The translations under genes and the position numbers were made by a program. The notes under the pieces were generated by a model. It saw only the letters and a list, made by a program, of their open reading frames with translations, had not been told where the DNA came from and made no database searches. DNA of 64,000 nt from Serilophus lunatus (Eukaryota; Chordata; Aves; Passeriformes; Eurylaimidae), in the NCBI GenBank assembly GCA_013399895.1, contig VXBA01001268.1:62230-126229 (forward strand). Direction: 5' to 3'. The stretch's first letter is position 1, and the number at the start of each line of letters is the position of its first letter. Positions 1 to 13,600 of this stretch are shown here, piece by piece.

Positions 1-374
1 CATATTCTTCTCAGGCTAGATCCATTCATTCTTAACTATTACTGGAAAAAAATGTTGAAGTAGATACAGGTTGCCTATGTGTAAATCAAAAGCATAGAAA
101 TTTTGTTATGCTATGTGTATCACATTCTGTTACAGTGCTATTTTCAATGTGTGATAAAAATAAGACTGAAAAGAGCTTTCAATGAAATCTTTTATTTATG
201 CTTTGCTTTTCCCAATAGACATTAGCTAGCATTTTTGCTGCTTTTGAAATTCTCTTTAATTACTTTGTATTAGAATTCATGTTTGTTTACTTAATTCAAG
301 TAGATTATTTCCTCCTTAAAAACCGCTATGATTATTAGAAACAATGTCTGTATACATTATGTACAGTACATTTC
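1..374. other. Unique AT-rich sequence, no gene seen
   Basis: Short T- and A-rich runs. No open frame of note, no recognisable repeat and no splice-like exon structure. Ends where a CR1 fragment begins. Confidence 0.6.
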
Positions 375-775
375 ATTTGTTCAGCCTGGAGAAGAAAAGA
401 CTGCAGGAAAACTTCAGGACCTTTAGGCAGGAAGCCTTTCAGTTACTAAAGGAAGTTTTTGAGAGAAAGATGGAGAAAGATTTTTCATCAGTGTCTGTAG
501 TGTCAGGACAAGAGATAGTGGTTTTAAATTGATATAGTTTAGGCTTAAACTGGACACAGAATATTTTTTTTTAATGATGAGGGCAGTGAGACACTGAGAC
601 AGATTGACCAGAGGAGTTGTGGATGCCCCATCAGAGGTGGTGTTCTAGGTCAGGTTGGATGTGGCATTGAGTACCCTGATCTATTGGAAGTTGTTACTGC
701 AAAGGGGGTTAAAACAGATAATATTTAAAGTCCCTTCCAATCCAAACTCTCTTATGATCATACGATTCTAAGTTT
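375..775 (+). mobile_element. CR1 LINE 3' fragment, diverged
   Basis: The first part encodes a recognisable scrap of the CR1 ORF2 C-terminus (LFSLEKKRLQ near 382-411). The last 120 bases carry the CR1 3' untranslated signature: a 'tcaggttggatgtggcattgag' type stretch, then a 'tcccttccaatcc' block at about 731-743 and the terminal 'tatgatcatacgattcta' octamer-type repeat ending near 772. The copy is 5'-truncated, as is usual for CR1, and the coding part is broken by stops. It is an old copy by its divergence. Right boundary is good to a few bases, left boundary is approximate. Confidence 0.85.
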
Positions 776-960
776 ACAATCTCACTTTCTCACTTTCTTC
801 AGCTGTGTAGTTTCATTAGATGGTTTCAACAGTTTGGTTTGATTTGTAAGTTAAATAAACAAACTGTTTTTATATATGAGAAACCCCGACCAGATCTGAG
901 TGAGTAACCACCTTCAAGTGAGTAATACATCTGCAAGTATGCTATTCTTGGAATTCCCTG

Positions 961-1237
961 TAGTTGAGCTTTGGTAGCCCATTTTCCCAGCCTGTTCATG
1001 TCCTTCTAGGTGGCAACATACTCGTCTGACATATTTACAATGAATTTTGTAATCCAATCTTGCTGAGAGTGCACTTTGTTCTGGCACCCAGGGCATTAAT
1101 GAGGTGTTAAAGTGTGCTGAATTATTGATCCCGGAAACACGAGTGACTGGTGTCCAACTGGACTTGATGTTGCTGATTACAGACATCTTAGCCTAGCAGT
1201 TCTGGTGCATTTCAATCTAATTCATTGTCCATTTTCC
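961..1237 (-). mobile_element. CR1 LINE internal fragment (reverse-transcriptase region)
   Basis: Read on the minus strand this matches the part of CR1 ORF2 around the 'GVPQGSVLGP' and 'FADD' region of the reverse transcriptase. The plus-strand signatures are 'ttgctgagagtgcact' (1060-1075), 'gggcattaatgagg' (1090-1103) and 'gtgactggtgtccaactgga' (1143-1162). Several frameshifts and stops make it non-coding. It lacks the 3' tail that anchors most CR1 insertions, so it is either the remnant of a longer deleted copy or separated from its tail by later rearrangement. Confidence 0.75.
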
Positions 1238-3343
1238 TGTTAAATAACTTACAGATACCAACAGTATGAAACTTCTTATTGATCTCCTGGCTTGAGCTAT
1301 TTAACGCTGGTTAGGGACAACAGCTGAGTTGATAGAAAATGGTCTAAACTTATTGAGAATATAGTTAAACCTCCTTTGCCTGATGAAAACATACATACAA
1401 TTAAAAAAAGATTTATATTTGCCAGAAATATTTAAATTATTTTTATTTTTTATTATTGCAAAGATGACTTCCTCAAGACTTTTTTTTTTTTTCACAGTTA
1501 TTTAACTAGTAGGTTTTTGACTAGTAGTTATTTAAGGTCATCTAATGAAGATTTTCTATAGTTATGATTTTTTAAATAGTGTTTTCTGACTTTTCTGTGG
1601 ATGATATAGAAAAAAAAACTAAGTCAAGTAAAAGTACCTCATAGTAATTGCATCTAAATTCAAATTGTTTGTGCATCAGCTTGTGTATGTGACTCTTTGC
1701 ACATTTTGTTCTCATTAAAATGCCCTAGGGAATCTGTTTTGAATAAAGCTAACTAAATTACAAAGCCATGCTTGAGATTAATCCTCTTTTTGGAAAAAAA
1801 CACACTTATTAGGGATACACATATGAAATCTAGTCCATCTGTCCGCAATAATATTTGTGATCCTTATTAAGAATATGAAAACAGAAAAGTATGAAATGTA
1901 GTTTGCATTTTATTTTTCACAAATTAGCACAATGTTTAACGAGGTATGAAACTCCCATAAAGTTTACATCAGTTTAAAAGACAAGTTTGAATGAATTGAG
2001 TTTCACTGCTGACAGTAAAACAAGATAAAAATTCATGCAGAAGAAATTCTGCACTTGACTCGTATGTGGTGAATTATTTTTCAGTCGCATAGATATTTAT
2101 TTGCCTATTAATCTTTATTAACAACTTAAAACTTAATATGGTTAGTATACCTGAGACTTTTGACATTATTTTTCAAATATTTTTTAAATGTAAAGAGTTT
2201 TATTTAAAAGTTGTCTAGATATATAAAAGCATATGCATACACACGCACACTGCCTTGCTCCTACACAGGAATTACAGTGTTTTCACTGCATGGACATGCT
2301 GATGATGTCTCTGCTGCTGCTTGCCTTTGGCTAGTGCCAATGTCTGAGTGCCTTATCAGGATAAACTCTGACCATGGCATAAAATGAGGTGTATAGCTGG
2401 AATTACAGTATTAATGATTAGTAGAATCTGGGGTTACTGTGCTATGTTTTAAGAAAAATGACCTACATGTACCAAAACCAGTGAGGTACCTTTAATTTAA
2501 TTCCCTGCTCTTCTAAAAGTGTAGTTCACAGCCCAGAGGAACCTGACGGTCTGAGCAAACTGGCTCCTACTAATTCAATATGAAACCTGAAAATAGCAAG
2601 CAAATGCAGTACAAATGTTACCTCAAATGTCAAAATCCACAAGACACTTTGAAGGAGTCTTAACTTAGAATTAAGGCAACAAAGACGGTTGGGAAAGATT
2701 TCCTTGCCTGAGGATGAGAGGGTGATTATATCACTACTCCTCCTGTTTTTTAGCTGATGGGGAGAGCATCAGTGACATGTATCTAGGTGGAATTAAACCC
2801 TTACTGATTATATTTTCCTAGACAAGCTGGGCAATTTGGACCAGTATTACTGTGGTTTGAAATGTAAATTCCTTTAGATTACCACCACTTTCAGTCTGAC
2901 TCCTGTTAAAGAGCAGTGATGCTTTATAATTCATGCCTTTTTAGAGATATGCAAAAAGTTCAAAATTGGATTTAGTATTCATACAGAACATTTTTAAAAG
3001 AAGTGATAGATAAGTGATTTTCTTTACTTCAAACTCCAAGCATTCTTCATTAGTAATGAACATTTAGGACCATCTTTAAAAAAATGGAGAGAAACCCAAG
3101 AAAAATAGTATACTATGACATTACTGCCTTCAAATGCAGGTAATATTTAAGTATTTAAGGCTTTTTTGGACTTCAGGATTCTTACATTTAGGTAAAGTTG
3201 ATACTCGAAACCTCACTTTGTACCTCATTTCATAAAGAAATGAGTAGAGGAGTGGAGGGCAGAGGGTTCCTAGCAAGCTATTTGTAAAAATTAAACTGGT
3301 AGTTATTTAGCAGATTACAAAAAGATGCTGTAGATGATATAAA
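1238..3343. other. Unique AT-rich sequence, no gene seen
   Basis: About 2.1 kb without recognisable repeat or coding potential. It includes a T run just after 1479 and many short A/T runs. The moderately complex stretch 2500-2800 shows nothing I can name. Confidence 0.55.
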
Positions 3344-4005
3344 AGTTGTATAGACTGAGGTCACAGAAGAAGGAGGAGGTGGTGCTGCAGGTGCTAAAAG
3401 AGGTGTTTCCCTGCAGGCCCTGCAGAAGACCATAGAACAGGTATTTCTCGGCTGCCTATGGAGAGACCATGCAGAGCAGATACTCATGCTACAGTCAGAC
3501 AAGACACTGACACCAAAACAGGTGGATATGCCTGAAGGAACTGCAGACTATGAAAAGTCAATCCTGCAGCAGAATTATCCTCAAAGACTGCAGGCTGTGG
3601 AGGGTATTGATTCTGGAGCCTGAGGAAAGAATGAGAAGCAGAGTAGAGATGTTATGAGCTCCCATTCCCCTCCACCCACGCTCCTCACTCGTCACTCCTT
3701 GAGTGAGGAAGGTAGAGAATTCAGGAATGAAAATATGAAATTCAGTCTGGGGAAAAAAGGAATGAGGTGGATGAGGTACTTTAGGGGGAGGAGGGGGAGG
3801 ATCATTGTTTTTCACCATCTTAGTCTGTTTTAATTAACAGTAAATTAAATTAATTCCACATGAGTTGCATCTGCTTTACTTGTGTAAGTTATTAGTAAAT
3901 GTCTATCTTGACCCCATAATTGTTTTCATTGTCAGTTCCTCACCTGCTGAGAAGGTAGAGAACCTGAGTGTATGTACGGCAGCTGGCCAAGGTTCATCCA
4001 TTACA
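3344..4005 (+). mobile_element. Endogenous retrovirus LTR fragment (avian GC-rich LTR with internal repeats)
   Basis: The segment has the layout of a widespread avian LTR whose U3 holds imperfect repeats built on 'ctgcag..c.atggag', here seen repeatedly between 3383 and 3610. A pyrimidine-rich stretch near 3661-3700 follows, then an A/T-rich polyadenylation zone near 3841-3860, and the 3' end 'cagctggccaaggttcatcc' running to an ACA terminus at 4005. The 5' start of the LTR is missing, so the copy is truncated. No target-site duplication could be matched because the left end is lost. Assignment to an ERVL-like group is inference. Confidence 0.7.
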
Positions 4006-5216
4006 GACCTTCATTATAAAAAAAGTACTTAGTTTGTCAAATATATTCCCAGACAAATTACTGTCTAAGAAGTAGGAAAGCATTCCTGAATTTATTTATT
4101 TACTTATCTATTTATTTGTGTTGCTGCTTACCAGTCTGGATGATATAAAAAAGGAAATCTTATGGTCTGAGGGAATTTTTCTTAGTAGCAGAAGGATTTA
4201 TGTTGTAAACTCTTTGAATGAGCTTACTCTAGGTCAATGATAAGCAGTTTTGAACTTAAAATTAAATTAAAATTGAATGCTGACTGTTTCCTTTGATCAA
4301 AGAGTTTTGGGGATATAGATTATTTCAGAAGTTATAATTGAATCAGAACTACTTAATGTTCATTTGGTTCTAACAAGAAATATTTTAAAAGACAGTTGTC
4401 ACAAGACCATACTTAAAAAGATAATTAGGAACAGAAAAATTATTTGCAAACTCACCAGAAATCAATAAGATATCATGCAACAGAGAATGTTATGTAATGT
4501 TGCAATTTTAGATCACTCCTCAGAAGTAAATATCCTTCAACGGAAAAATCCTTCAGTTTCACTTTCTCTTGTCTTTTTGCTCAAACTCTTTTTCAAAAAT
4601 GAACAGCTAATGTGATGTGACAACTGTTTGAGCTCAAAAGTACAGTGTATCTAGATCATGACGTTCCTCAGTGAATCAAAGAGAAAATGTCCTTTTCAAA
4701 AAATCAGAGAGATTATTAATTGAAAAGTAAGCAAAAAAGAAATAAACGAGGTAGCTTGCTCTACAATCATCCTGCATTGATTGAGCACCAGTTGATGTAT
4801 TTAAATTATGAGCCTAGTCCACTTTCCTATGCTCATAAAAGAGAGTTAGGTATCTCTAGAGAACAATTAAGGGTTTAAATTTAAATCACTTTCTGTAAAA
4901 AATAAGGCTAGACTGACTCTGTTCCTTGGTTAGACTTTTTGTACATTTGCCTAAAACTTCAGATTCCTTTTTCTTTTCAGATTCCTTGCTGTGGAGGTGA
5001 GTGCAGAATAAATCTTCCCTATTATTCATACTGGTTATTTATTTTATTTAAACATATGTAAACTATGAGGCAAGAAAGTTTGAGTTATGATTGGGAAGAG
5101 ATATTTCCATTAAAAATGCACCTTCATGAGATTTGGACCACTGACAAAGGGGAAAATAAAAAAACTGGAAATCAGTCCATTTAAAAATCTTGTCTAGACT
5201 TGTGCTTTTAGCAAGA
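4006..5216. other. Unique AT-rich sequence, no gene seen
   Basis: No repeat family or exon recognised. It contains a short imperfect TTTA-rich run at 4091-4118. Confidence 0.5.
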
Positions 5217-5270
5217 AAGGTTGGACCTGATGATCCTTGGTACTCTATCTGATATTCTATGAGTCTATAA
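5217..5270 (+). mobile_element. CR1 3' tail scrap
   Basis: Contains 'aaggttggacctgatgatcc' followed within 30 bases by 'atattctatgagtctata', the usual order of the CR1 3' end. Only about 55 bases are recognisable. It may be the end of a longer, more decayed copy to the left. Confidence 0.6.
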
Positions 5271-8200
5271 ATACTTATCTTCATTCAGTTGAATCCAAAC
5301 AATTTTTTATGTCACATTGAACTACATGACGCTAAAATTCTGCATCTTATTCTAAAACCTGTTGAAGAAAGCCATTTTCCTGGACAGTTAATAGTGGGCT
5401 TTCAAGGTGGTAGTTCAGTTTTAATGCCTTTCATGATTCCCAAGATCTTGTTAGTCTTTTTAAAACAGACTGTAGTTTAAAGCAGACAGCCTGACATCTT
5501 CAAAAATATGCCTTAATCAAGCCTGCGTCACAGACAGGTTTACGGGACCCTTGGGTTTCAGGTTTTCAATGAGAATTTGTCCTGACACCCAAGACACCTC
5601 ATCAGCTTTCATATTTGTCTTCTTGAGTGTTGTTTCTTCCTATTTGTATAATTTTAAGCTAACTAACTAATTTCTATATGTATGTGAATTTTATAACAGT
5701 TCTAGCAGTTGCTTCTACCCTGGTCGGTGGGGGAAAGAATTAACTGGTTGTTTGGGAAAGACTAAGAATAGCTGCACTTTTTATTATACTTGGTAAGTTC
5801 TAACCAGCCTTTCCTGATAACATTTATCTACTCATATTTTGAATGCCAGAGCTTTGAAAGAAGTATAAAAGTAGTACTACTAAGAAGGGACTCAGCTTAT
5901 AAACTTGTTCTTGTCTTTCCTTCATCACACTATTCACTTCCTCCTAGCTGGAAGAATGTAATACAGTTTGCAAAATCAATGACTCAGAAGATTCAAAAAG
6001 CTGAAATGGAGACTTGCTGCGCATATGCATTATGATACTCTTGTAGCTGAACAATTTGATGACATTTTTCCAATGAGATCTGCCATTAAATGTGTATATT
6101 TAATGTAAAATTTATCAATGCTATACAGTAGTACACATTTTAATCTGGATGTCAAGCAGTATAAAATTGCAGATCTTAAAAAAAATTATGTAAATTTCAC
6201 TTGCACAACAAATTATGGTTTTAATCTCATTAAAGAATGAAATCATATTTGCATGACATATCCTGACGCTTAAAAGCCATCACTGACTAGACTTTAAAAT
6301 CTTTCAGCTATAGCTGGGTCCTGAATTTTTCTCAGGCAGTTGTTGAAATGGCTCAGTGCTCAACATTTCAGGCAAGACTGACGTTACTGTGTGATTTAGG
6401 AATATTTTATATAGTTTTTTCTACAAAGATTAGTCACATATCCTTGTGCTGTAAAGAGCAAAAGGACTTGAAGGGCTCCATGTATGTCTCCTTGACCCGG
6501 GAAAATGTCTGTGAAAACAAGACAAAATTTTTTTGTTTCCATATGTAATGGAATACAAAATAGAAAATACATGAGTAAAATAATCAAAAGGAAATCAACA
6601 CTGGAAGATTAAAAAATAGGCTATATTACAACTACAAGTAGAGATTAAATATTAATTCACAGAGAGATGCAAGAATACTGTAATATTTAAAATGAAGACA
6701 AGCATTAGGATGGTGATAAATAGAAGTACTACGGTAACACTAGAATTCAGGGAAAATGTAAACAATTCCTAGCAAACTAGGAAAAGACAAGGTCAAATAT
6801 GTTTGCGACAAGACAGTAAAAAAACCAAGAGATACAGCTTATTTTATTTTTCTGTTAATTTTAGAATGATGTAATGAAATGATAAAAAAACTGTTCTAGT
6901 TGTCTCTTCATTTACGTCTGCATTGTGTGTGTGAATTTATGTGTGTGCATATCTGTGATGAGCATGGGTAAGGTAATTCAAATCCTACTTTTCTGAATTA
7001 TCTGATTTTTTTTTTATTTTAAATAATTTTTGGCAGCAACTGTGCTTTTTGATATATTTTAACTTAGAACATAATTTCTGCTGTATTGTGAAATTTGATT
7101 TGAAAAACATCTCGATTCATTTTATGCTAAAATATAATTTGTTATTTCTGTCTTCATTTTGCAGCCTGTTTTAGGAAGTTAGTAAGAACTACATATTGAT
7201 CAAAAAATCTTGACAAAAATCTATCCTCAAGAAACAAAAAAATAATTTCTCTCTCAAAAAATGCAGTATGGAAAAAAAACCCTAAATAAGCCAACAACAA
7301 GAAACCCAAATCAAAATAATAATTAAAACAAACAAAAATACCAAAACATAAATAAATGCAAAACCAATGAACAAACCCAAAAGTCATAAAGTCTATTTTG
7401 AATGAAGCTGATGCAGAAGTAGGAACAATATGTTATTGGCTAACAGTCTGTGAATGCTCACTTATTTTAGCATATATTAAAGTCAGAAAATGTAGCATTA
7501 AGATATAGTGAAATTCACTAGCATCAAAATTGGCAATGAAGTATAAAATGTTGATGAACAAATACTAAAGAAGACAAAACTGTGAAATAAAACTGTGTTA
7601 ATAAGAGATTATGTATTAATTAACTGCTACTAGCTGTTAATGAGAGAGAAGTATCCGGTATGGGAGGAAGTTTTAAGGAGTACATGTCAAATACATGTAT
7701 TTTTGGTTCACTTACGATATCCTATAATTTTTATTTTGGGGAGCAGAAGTCTTATTGCAACCTGTGGTATCTGCAACATTAACTGTATGGCACATTCTGA
7801 AATATCACAGGTGAACAAAGAAATATTAAGACAGTTTTGCATAAAGAAAAAATATTTAATGAAAAGCTTGTTCTATCTTTTTTTTTTTTTTTCTCTGAGT
7901 GCTCCTAGAGACTGTTTGTTCAGGTTTTTCTATGCAGAAAACTCATAACAATTAAGTTTTTTGTTTTGTAAGAGTTTCAGTATAGTTTGAAGATCATTAA
8001 ACTCTGTTCTTCAAACACTCAAATATTCTCTTTTCTTTTGGATGCTTTCTCAAGTATAAATACCCATATTTCACACATTAGCTCGATAAAAGCTTATATT
8101 CTAGTTTTTTGTGCTAAGCAGCAATCTTTGAAATCTGTAATAGAAAAAGCAGACTTAACTTACATGAAAATAAAAAATGCAAAAAATACGAGCAAAATTA

Positions 8201-9820
8201 AAATTTTATTTGTATTCTTGACTATTTTAGCTACTAGTACAAGTCAAACAAAAATGGAAAGTAATGTTTTATGATTTTCTTAAGAAATAAAACCAGAGTA
8301 ATGCCGTCCTTGACTGAAGTAAACTGTACTCATAAGAATTAAATTAACTAATTCTTGAGAAAATAAGTATTTTCTAGCTATACTTTCAGTAATGGTGGAA
8401 TGATTTTATTCACTGTTAATGGAAGCATACACTTGACTATTTAATATATAGAGAATTTGTGTGGAACATTTGAATGCACAAGGTTCCCTGTGAATAACCT
8501 TTGAGGAAGCAAGGTATCTGACTCCCTAAAACCCTTTCACAAACCATCTCTGTATACTTGGACAGTGTACAATAGTGTCACATGGAAAGATGAAGATTTG
8601 ATCTGTAAAAGCAAAACAGAGAAGAGATCCACAGTTTGCTTCTTACTGAAGCTCCTGAGGGAAAACTGTATCAAGAGGCAAAAGAAGTAAACCAGAAATA
8701 AAGAGGTAAAAGGCACAAGTAATTTTTTAACTCTTATCTCTCACATCTACAACAGAAAAACACATCACATTATTTCAGTATCGATGTTGTGGCCATGGGG
8801 GAGAAAGGACAGAGAAAGAAACAGAGAGATTTGTGTTTTATTTTGATCTCTTAAGAAAAACAACATTAAATAAAGCAGTAGGAGTTTGTTTTATCTCTGC
8901 AGACTGATAAATGTATGTTACCATTACTGCTAGCAGGCCAGAGGTCTGTATTTAGCTGCAGGTTTCCAAAGAATTTGTCAGCTGTAGTTTGCCTGATTTG
9001 TGAAAGAACTTGAAGTTCTTTTTATCCTTTTTTATCAGCAACAGCAATTGTCTAGCCAATAGAAGACCAATGATTTTTCTCTAATTCATTTCAGTTTCGC
9101 TTAGCTTTGAATGACTGTGTGGTGTAATTGTTATACGCTTTTGATAGAGTTATGTATTTAATAGTGAAAAAGGAGTCTTCTGTGTAGTGCAAACAGTGTA
9201 CATAGGATAACAATGATGTGCAGAGCAGTGCAATCACAGAGTGACTACAGAGGCTTCCAATGCATGGGTGGAGGATGATAATAGATGTTTCAGGCCTATT
9301 AACTAATCATCAAGAGTCAATTACTGTTTTTTAAAGGCATGTAGTTTCAGGAGCTGTGTAAAATTACTTTTATGAAGCACAAAGGACAATGAAGAAACAA
9401 TAGACATGAATCACAACATGTAAATACTGGAATAACATGGAACAGCAAGCCAGTGAATAAAAAAAAAACATATGTAGTACAAGTTGTAAAATTTGAAAGA
9501 TAGTATAAAGAAGAAACTATCACCACCACTATCACCATCATGCTTCTCTTGGTGAAGGTCTCCGAAAGCTGATGACTCACCATATCCTTCCTTCCCTTCT
9601 TTTTGAGGAAGAGTACAACCATCAGTCTTAGATGCACTGAAACTGGAAGGATACCTAAAGATGAGCATTAAAGAAGAAAAGGGAATACATAGTGATCAGG
9701 AATTCCATTAATGACAAAATTAGTTGTTCCATTTCCACAGAACATTCAATTTTTGCTGAAATAACATTTAGAAAAATGTATTGTTTTCTGAAGTTCTTAA
9801 AAACAATATAGAAAAGTATT
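5271..9820. other. Unique AT-rich sequence, no gene seen
   Basis: About 4.5 kb with no recognisable repeat family or gene. Open frames are short and AT-biased. 7210-7390 is A/C-rich low-complexity sequence on the plus strand, and 7877-7892 is a T run. The block 8930-9130 is compositionally balanced and rich in E-box-like (CAATTG) and ATTGT-type motifs; see findings. Confidence 0.5.
7210..7390. repeat. A-rich low-complexity tract
   Basis: Long stretch made almost only of A with scattered C and T (repeated aaacaaa, aataaat and aaccc units). Apparent minus-strand open frames here are Phe/Leu-rich by-products of the T-rich complement. Confidence 0.7.
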
Positions 9821-10259
9821 TGCAAAGGAGCCCTGGAATGAGTCCAGAAAAAGACGTTTAAGGGACTGACCCTCTCTTATGAAGGTAGCTTGAAAGACCT
9901 GAGCCTGTTCAGCCTTCAGAAGACTGAGAGGGGTTGTTGCCAATATCTATCAGTATCTGAATGGAGGGTGTCAAGAGAATAGAGCCAGGTTCTTCTTGGT
10001 GCTGCCAAGCAATGGGACAAGAGGCAATAGGCAGAACTGAGAAGTTCCATCTGAATACAAGAATGAACTTCTTTACTGTAAGTGTGGATGAACACTGAAC
10101 GGATTGGTCAGAAGTTTTGAAGTCTCTTCACTGAAGATACTCCAGACCATCTGCCCACAATCCTGTGCAAAGTGCTCTAGAAAATTCTGCTTCAGCAGGG
10201 AATTGGACCAGATGACCACTATGGTCCCTTCCAACCTGACTCACTCTGTGATTCTGTGA
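9821..10259 (+). mobile_element. CR1 LINE 3' fragment
   Basis: Recognisable from the ORF2 C-terminal zone ('gagcctgttcagccttcaga' at 9901-9920) through 'caagcaatgggacaagagg' (10006-10024) to the 3' tail with 'gatgaccactatggtccctt' (10210-10229) and 'tgattctgtga' at the end. The reading frame is destroyed by indels. It is 5'-truncated and ends precisely with the CR1 terminal repeat near 10259. Confidence 0.9.
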
Positions 10260-10513
10260 AAATCTCCTGGTCACCTTTTGCTTTAGATTTTGCACTGGGC
10301 CTTCAAAATAACCAGGAAGAACTTTAAAAACTCTAGGATATTTTCCTCATTCTGTACTATCAGCATAGGTATTTACTTCCAAGTTTTTAATCTGAACAAT
10401 CTTAGTAGTAAATAGGAAGAAAGAGGAACATCTAAACAGTGATCCATTTCATGTCTTAAAAAGGTCAGTTGAATTGTACCTGGAAAAGGCCTACTGTTTA
10501 TTAACATAAATTG

Positions 10514-10645
10514 CATTTAAAAAAACCTAAACAAACAAAAAAACACACCCCAAAACAAAACAAAAACTCAAGTAAAAACAAAACAAATTAACAACAACAA
10601 GATAACCCCCAAAAAACCAACCAAACAACACAACAAAACACAAGC
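10514..10645. repeat. A/C low-complexity tract
   Basis: Made almost entirely of A and C (aaac, acaac and ccaaa units), interrupted only by a few G and T. No fixed period, so not a simple microsatellite. Confidence 0.75.
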
Positions 10646-13600
10646 ACTTTGGCATTGCAGGCAATTACAATGACAAGTGATGACAAGCAGTGTACGTGTG
10701 CTGTGCACATTTGTAAGGAGTAGTGGTCATAAATACTGCATTTTTACAGACAGCCACTGGCAGTTTGCAAGTAGTGTCTTATATTTAATTTTTGACACTT
10801 TGTAAGTGTACAGAAAAACTTCAATTTTATTATAAATATTTATTATAAATATGTGTCTCTGAGCATGAAATTTCGTGCACATATAGTAACTTGGATTCTC
10901 AAAAGAGGTCCTATTTGAGCAGACTTAGTCTATAAGACAAAATACTCAATGTACAATCTGGTGAGATGCCTGGGAACAGTGTATGAAAAAAAATGTAAGA
11001 AAAACCATTCACAGAAAATTTTAGAATGGGGACAGCTACAGCTGAATTAACCATTCTAGGTGGCCTTTAAAGACAACGGAAAGAATCAGGATTCTTCTTA
11101 TCCTAAAGTATATGTTTAAAATGTGTTAACTGAATCTTAGCCCAGAAGACACATTTCTTTCCTCTTTAAACTACAAATAATATCTAATGTGACCACTAAG
11201 AAATGGAAACTCACAATGTATATGACTGAAGCTATTCCAGATGAATCCTGTTACTCTTTACTAATTTTTCCCAAATCTTTTCTACATTTTCTGCAATGAC
11301 CAGACAAATAGCATCTGTGCTAGCAGATGATAACATTTTCCACTTTCTGCCTCCATCTGTGTTTTTTTTTCAAAGGCTACATTTACGACTCAACTCTTTA
11401 TATGAATGTGCTCTATTATAAACTAATTTAGTAAATCTTAAATTAACAATCTTAAGGAATAAAAGAAAACATAGAAATACTCTTCATTGATTTTATAAAG
11501 AAGGAATGATTGGGTAAAATAAATTGTAGTAAAGAATCAAGTTATAACTAGAATATTAAAAATTATCTTACTTTAAAAGGTGAAGAGAAAATATATTAAC
11601 TGATGCCTATAAAACACTATATAACTTTACAGAAAAAAATATGTTCAAAAAAAGCAAAGAATAAAAAAATTGTCCTTTTAAATATTTTATATAACTGTGT
11701 AACTATAGTAACATTAGCAGCCATAATAACAGTAAGTAGTAGTATTATAATTATAATATACAAGCTCAGTACTGCAGAAAGCTACAGAACAGTAAGTTAG
11801 AATATGATAATGGAATACTCTTACATGTTCAGTAGATATGTGAGTGGACTGAATTAGTATCCTATTTCTCACAGTGACCATAAATGGATGCATCTAGTAA
11901 CATTCCAGACTGACTCTAATTTCAACTTGGGTGATTTCTACAGATATACTACCTACTTAGTAGGTTAGTAAAAGTTTATTTGATCTGAATCTGCTTTCTA
12001 TTACCTTCATCTCACAGCTTATAGTTCTATATTTTGTCTGTTGAGATGGCTTCTGGCTTCTCTAAGATAGGCAGGTTAGCAAAACTGTTAAGGCAAGAAG
12101 GAGCACACATCTAAAAACCATAATTATTTTGCAGCTGATGACCTGAAGAAGTTGCCCAGTATAAGTGATGTGAGGGCAGAGAGCAGAACTGTGAACCAGG
12201 TAGGGGGCAAAACCATTTGTTTTATAGGTATTGGAAGAGGGTTACAATCCCACCAAATTCCTCTTTTTCGTACTTGATGCCTGTCAATTTACTTCGAGTA
12301 CTGTGTATTTTTTATTCAGTTATGTAAGGAAAACCATTTTTATAAACCAAAATTTTATGCCTGCAACAACTGCATCTTTCAGGCACAGAATAAATTAACA
12401 GAGATATATCTGATAGATTTCAACAATATCTCAATGTGTATCTTAACAAACTAAATTTCTCCTCTGTGGCCCTCCCAGAAAACTACTGATGTTTTGAGGT
12501 TCTGCAGCATTTTCGGACTAAAGCTTTATTTTGATAGATTGCTACCTGAGGAATGGTGGAAAGATAACTAGCCAGATAAAAGTGTTATCTGAGAGAAAGA
12601 ACTCAAGAGAGGAAAGCTGATAGTGAGTCTTAAAATTTAAGGCTAAAATCGAAGAAAGAATTTAGGTTCAAACTGTTTCTTTCTGTCAGCTGAGACCACC
12701 ATTCAGTCAATGTTCCCTCTGTAAAAATTAAACTCTTGCTTAACCATGAAGGTTCCTGTGTTTCTGACAGGGATGATTACAGTGTCTACATTTCCACTAA
12801 GGGCATGGGCTACACTCTACAGAGTGCAGTAGCCAGTGTTCAATTTATTCTTGATTAAATACTGCTTCTCAAACTGAAATTGATTATTACTGATTGCATG
12901 TACAGGAATGCAACTCATACATTCTAATGTGATGTCTGCTAAACAAGTTATATAAGACAGATCCTGAAAAAGGTACTGTATTTTGCTCCACATACAGAAG
13001 TTACCTTTTTAAAAATTGTCATTCATTTTAGCCTTTCCAAATTCCCACAGCAGAGCAATGTGAACATGGAGGTCTGGATTTGCCTGATCTTGTCTACCTT
13101 ATCCCTTGTCTACCTAGAGGATCTGTCATAACTGAAATGTTAGGAAGAGCGAAACTAATAAGGAATTTTCTGTGCTTTTACGGCATGGAGAAGACAACTG
13201 TGTCTATGAGAAGTTAAATTTGGAATGAACGTTAGGAAGAAAATAAACTGGTAAATAAAATGAAATCTACTTTATCATGGAACTGTTTTATTAAGGAATG
13301 TTATGATCCTCTCCAGACAGTGAGGCAGGAGTGTGTTTGAGATCTTCTTTGTGATTCTGGTTGTACTATATAGGAGGGCATGATCCGTTATGATTCATTA
13401 ATTCCTGATCTTTTAGACATTAGATTTTATACAAAAAATCACTATTCCTTATCTAAGAGCTAATTTAAGAATGTTGAGTTGTGCTCTAAGTTTAGGGTAA
13501 TTAACATACTTGAACTACAAATTTTGTTTAATGTAGCAATCTTTATAGTATAATGCATTCCTCAGAAATGTAAAAGAAAAATCCAGAGATAAGTATTTCT

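Noticed and set aside
3278..3818. Pro- and Cys-rich minus-strand frames
   Set aside because: Antisense to the GC-rich LTR fragment; the proline run comes from the gggaggagggggagg tract.
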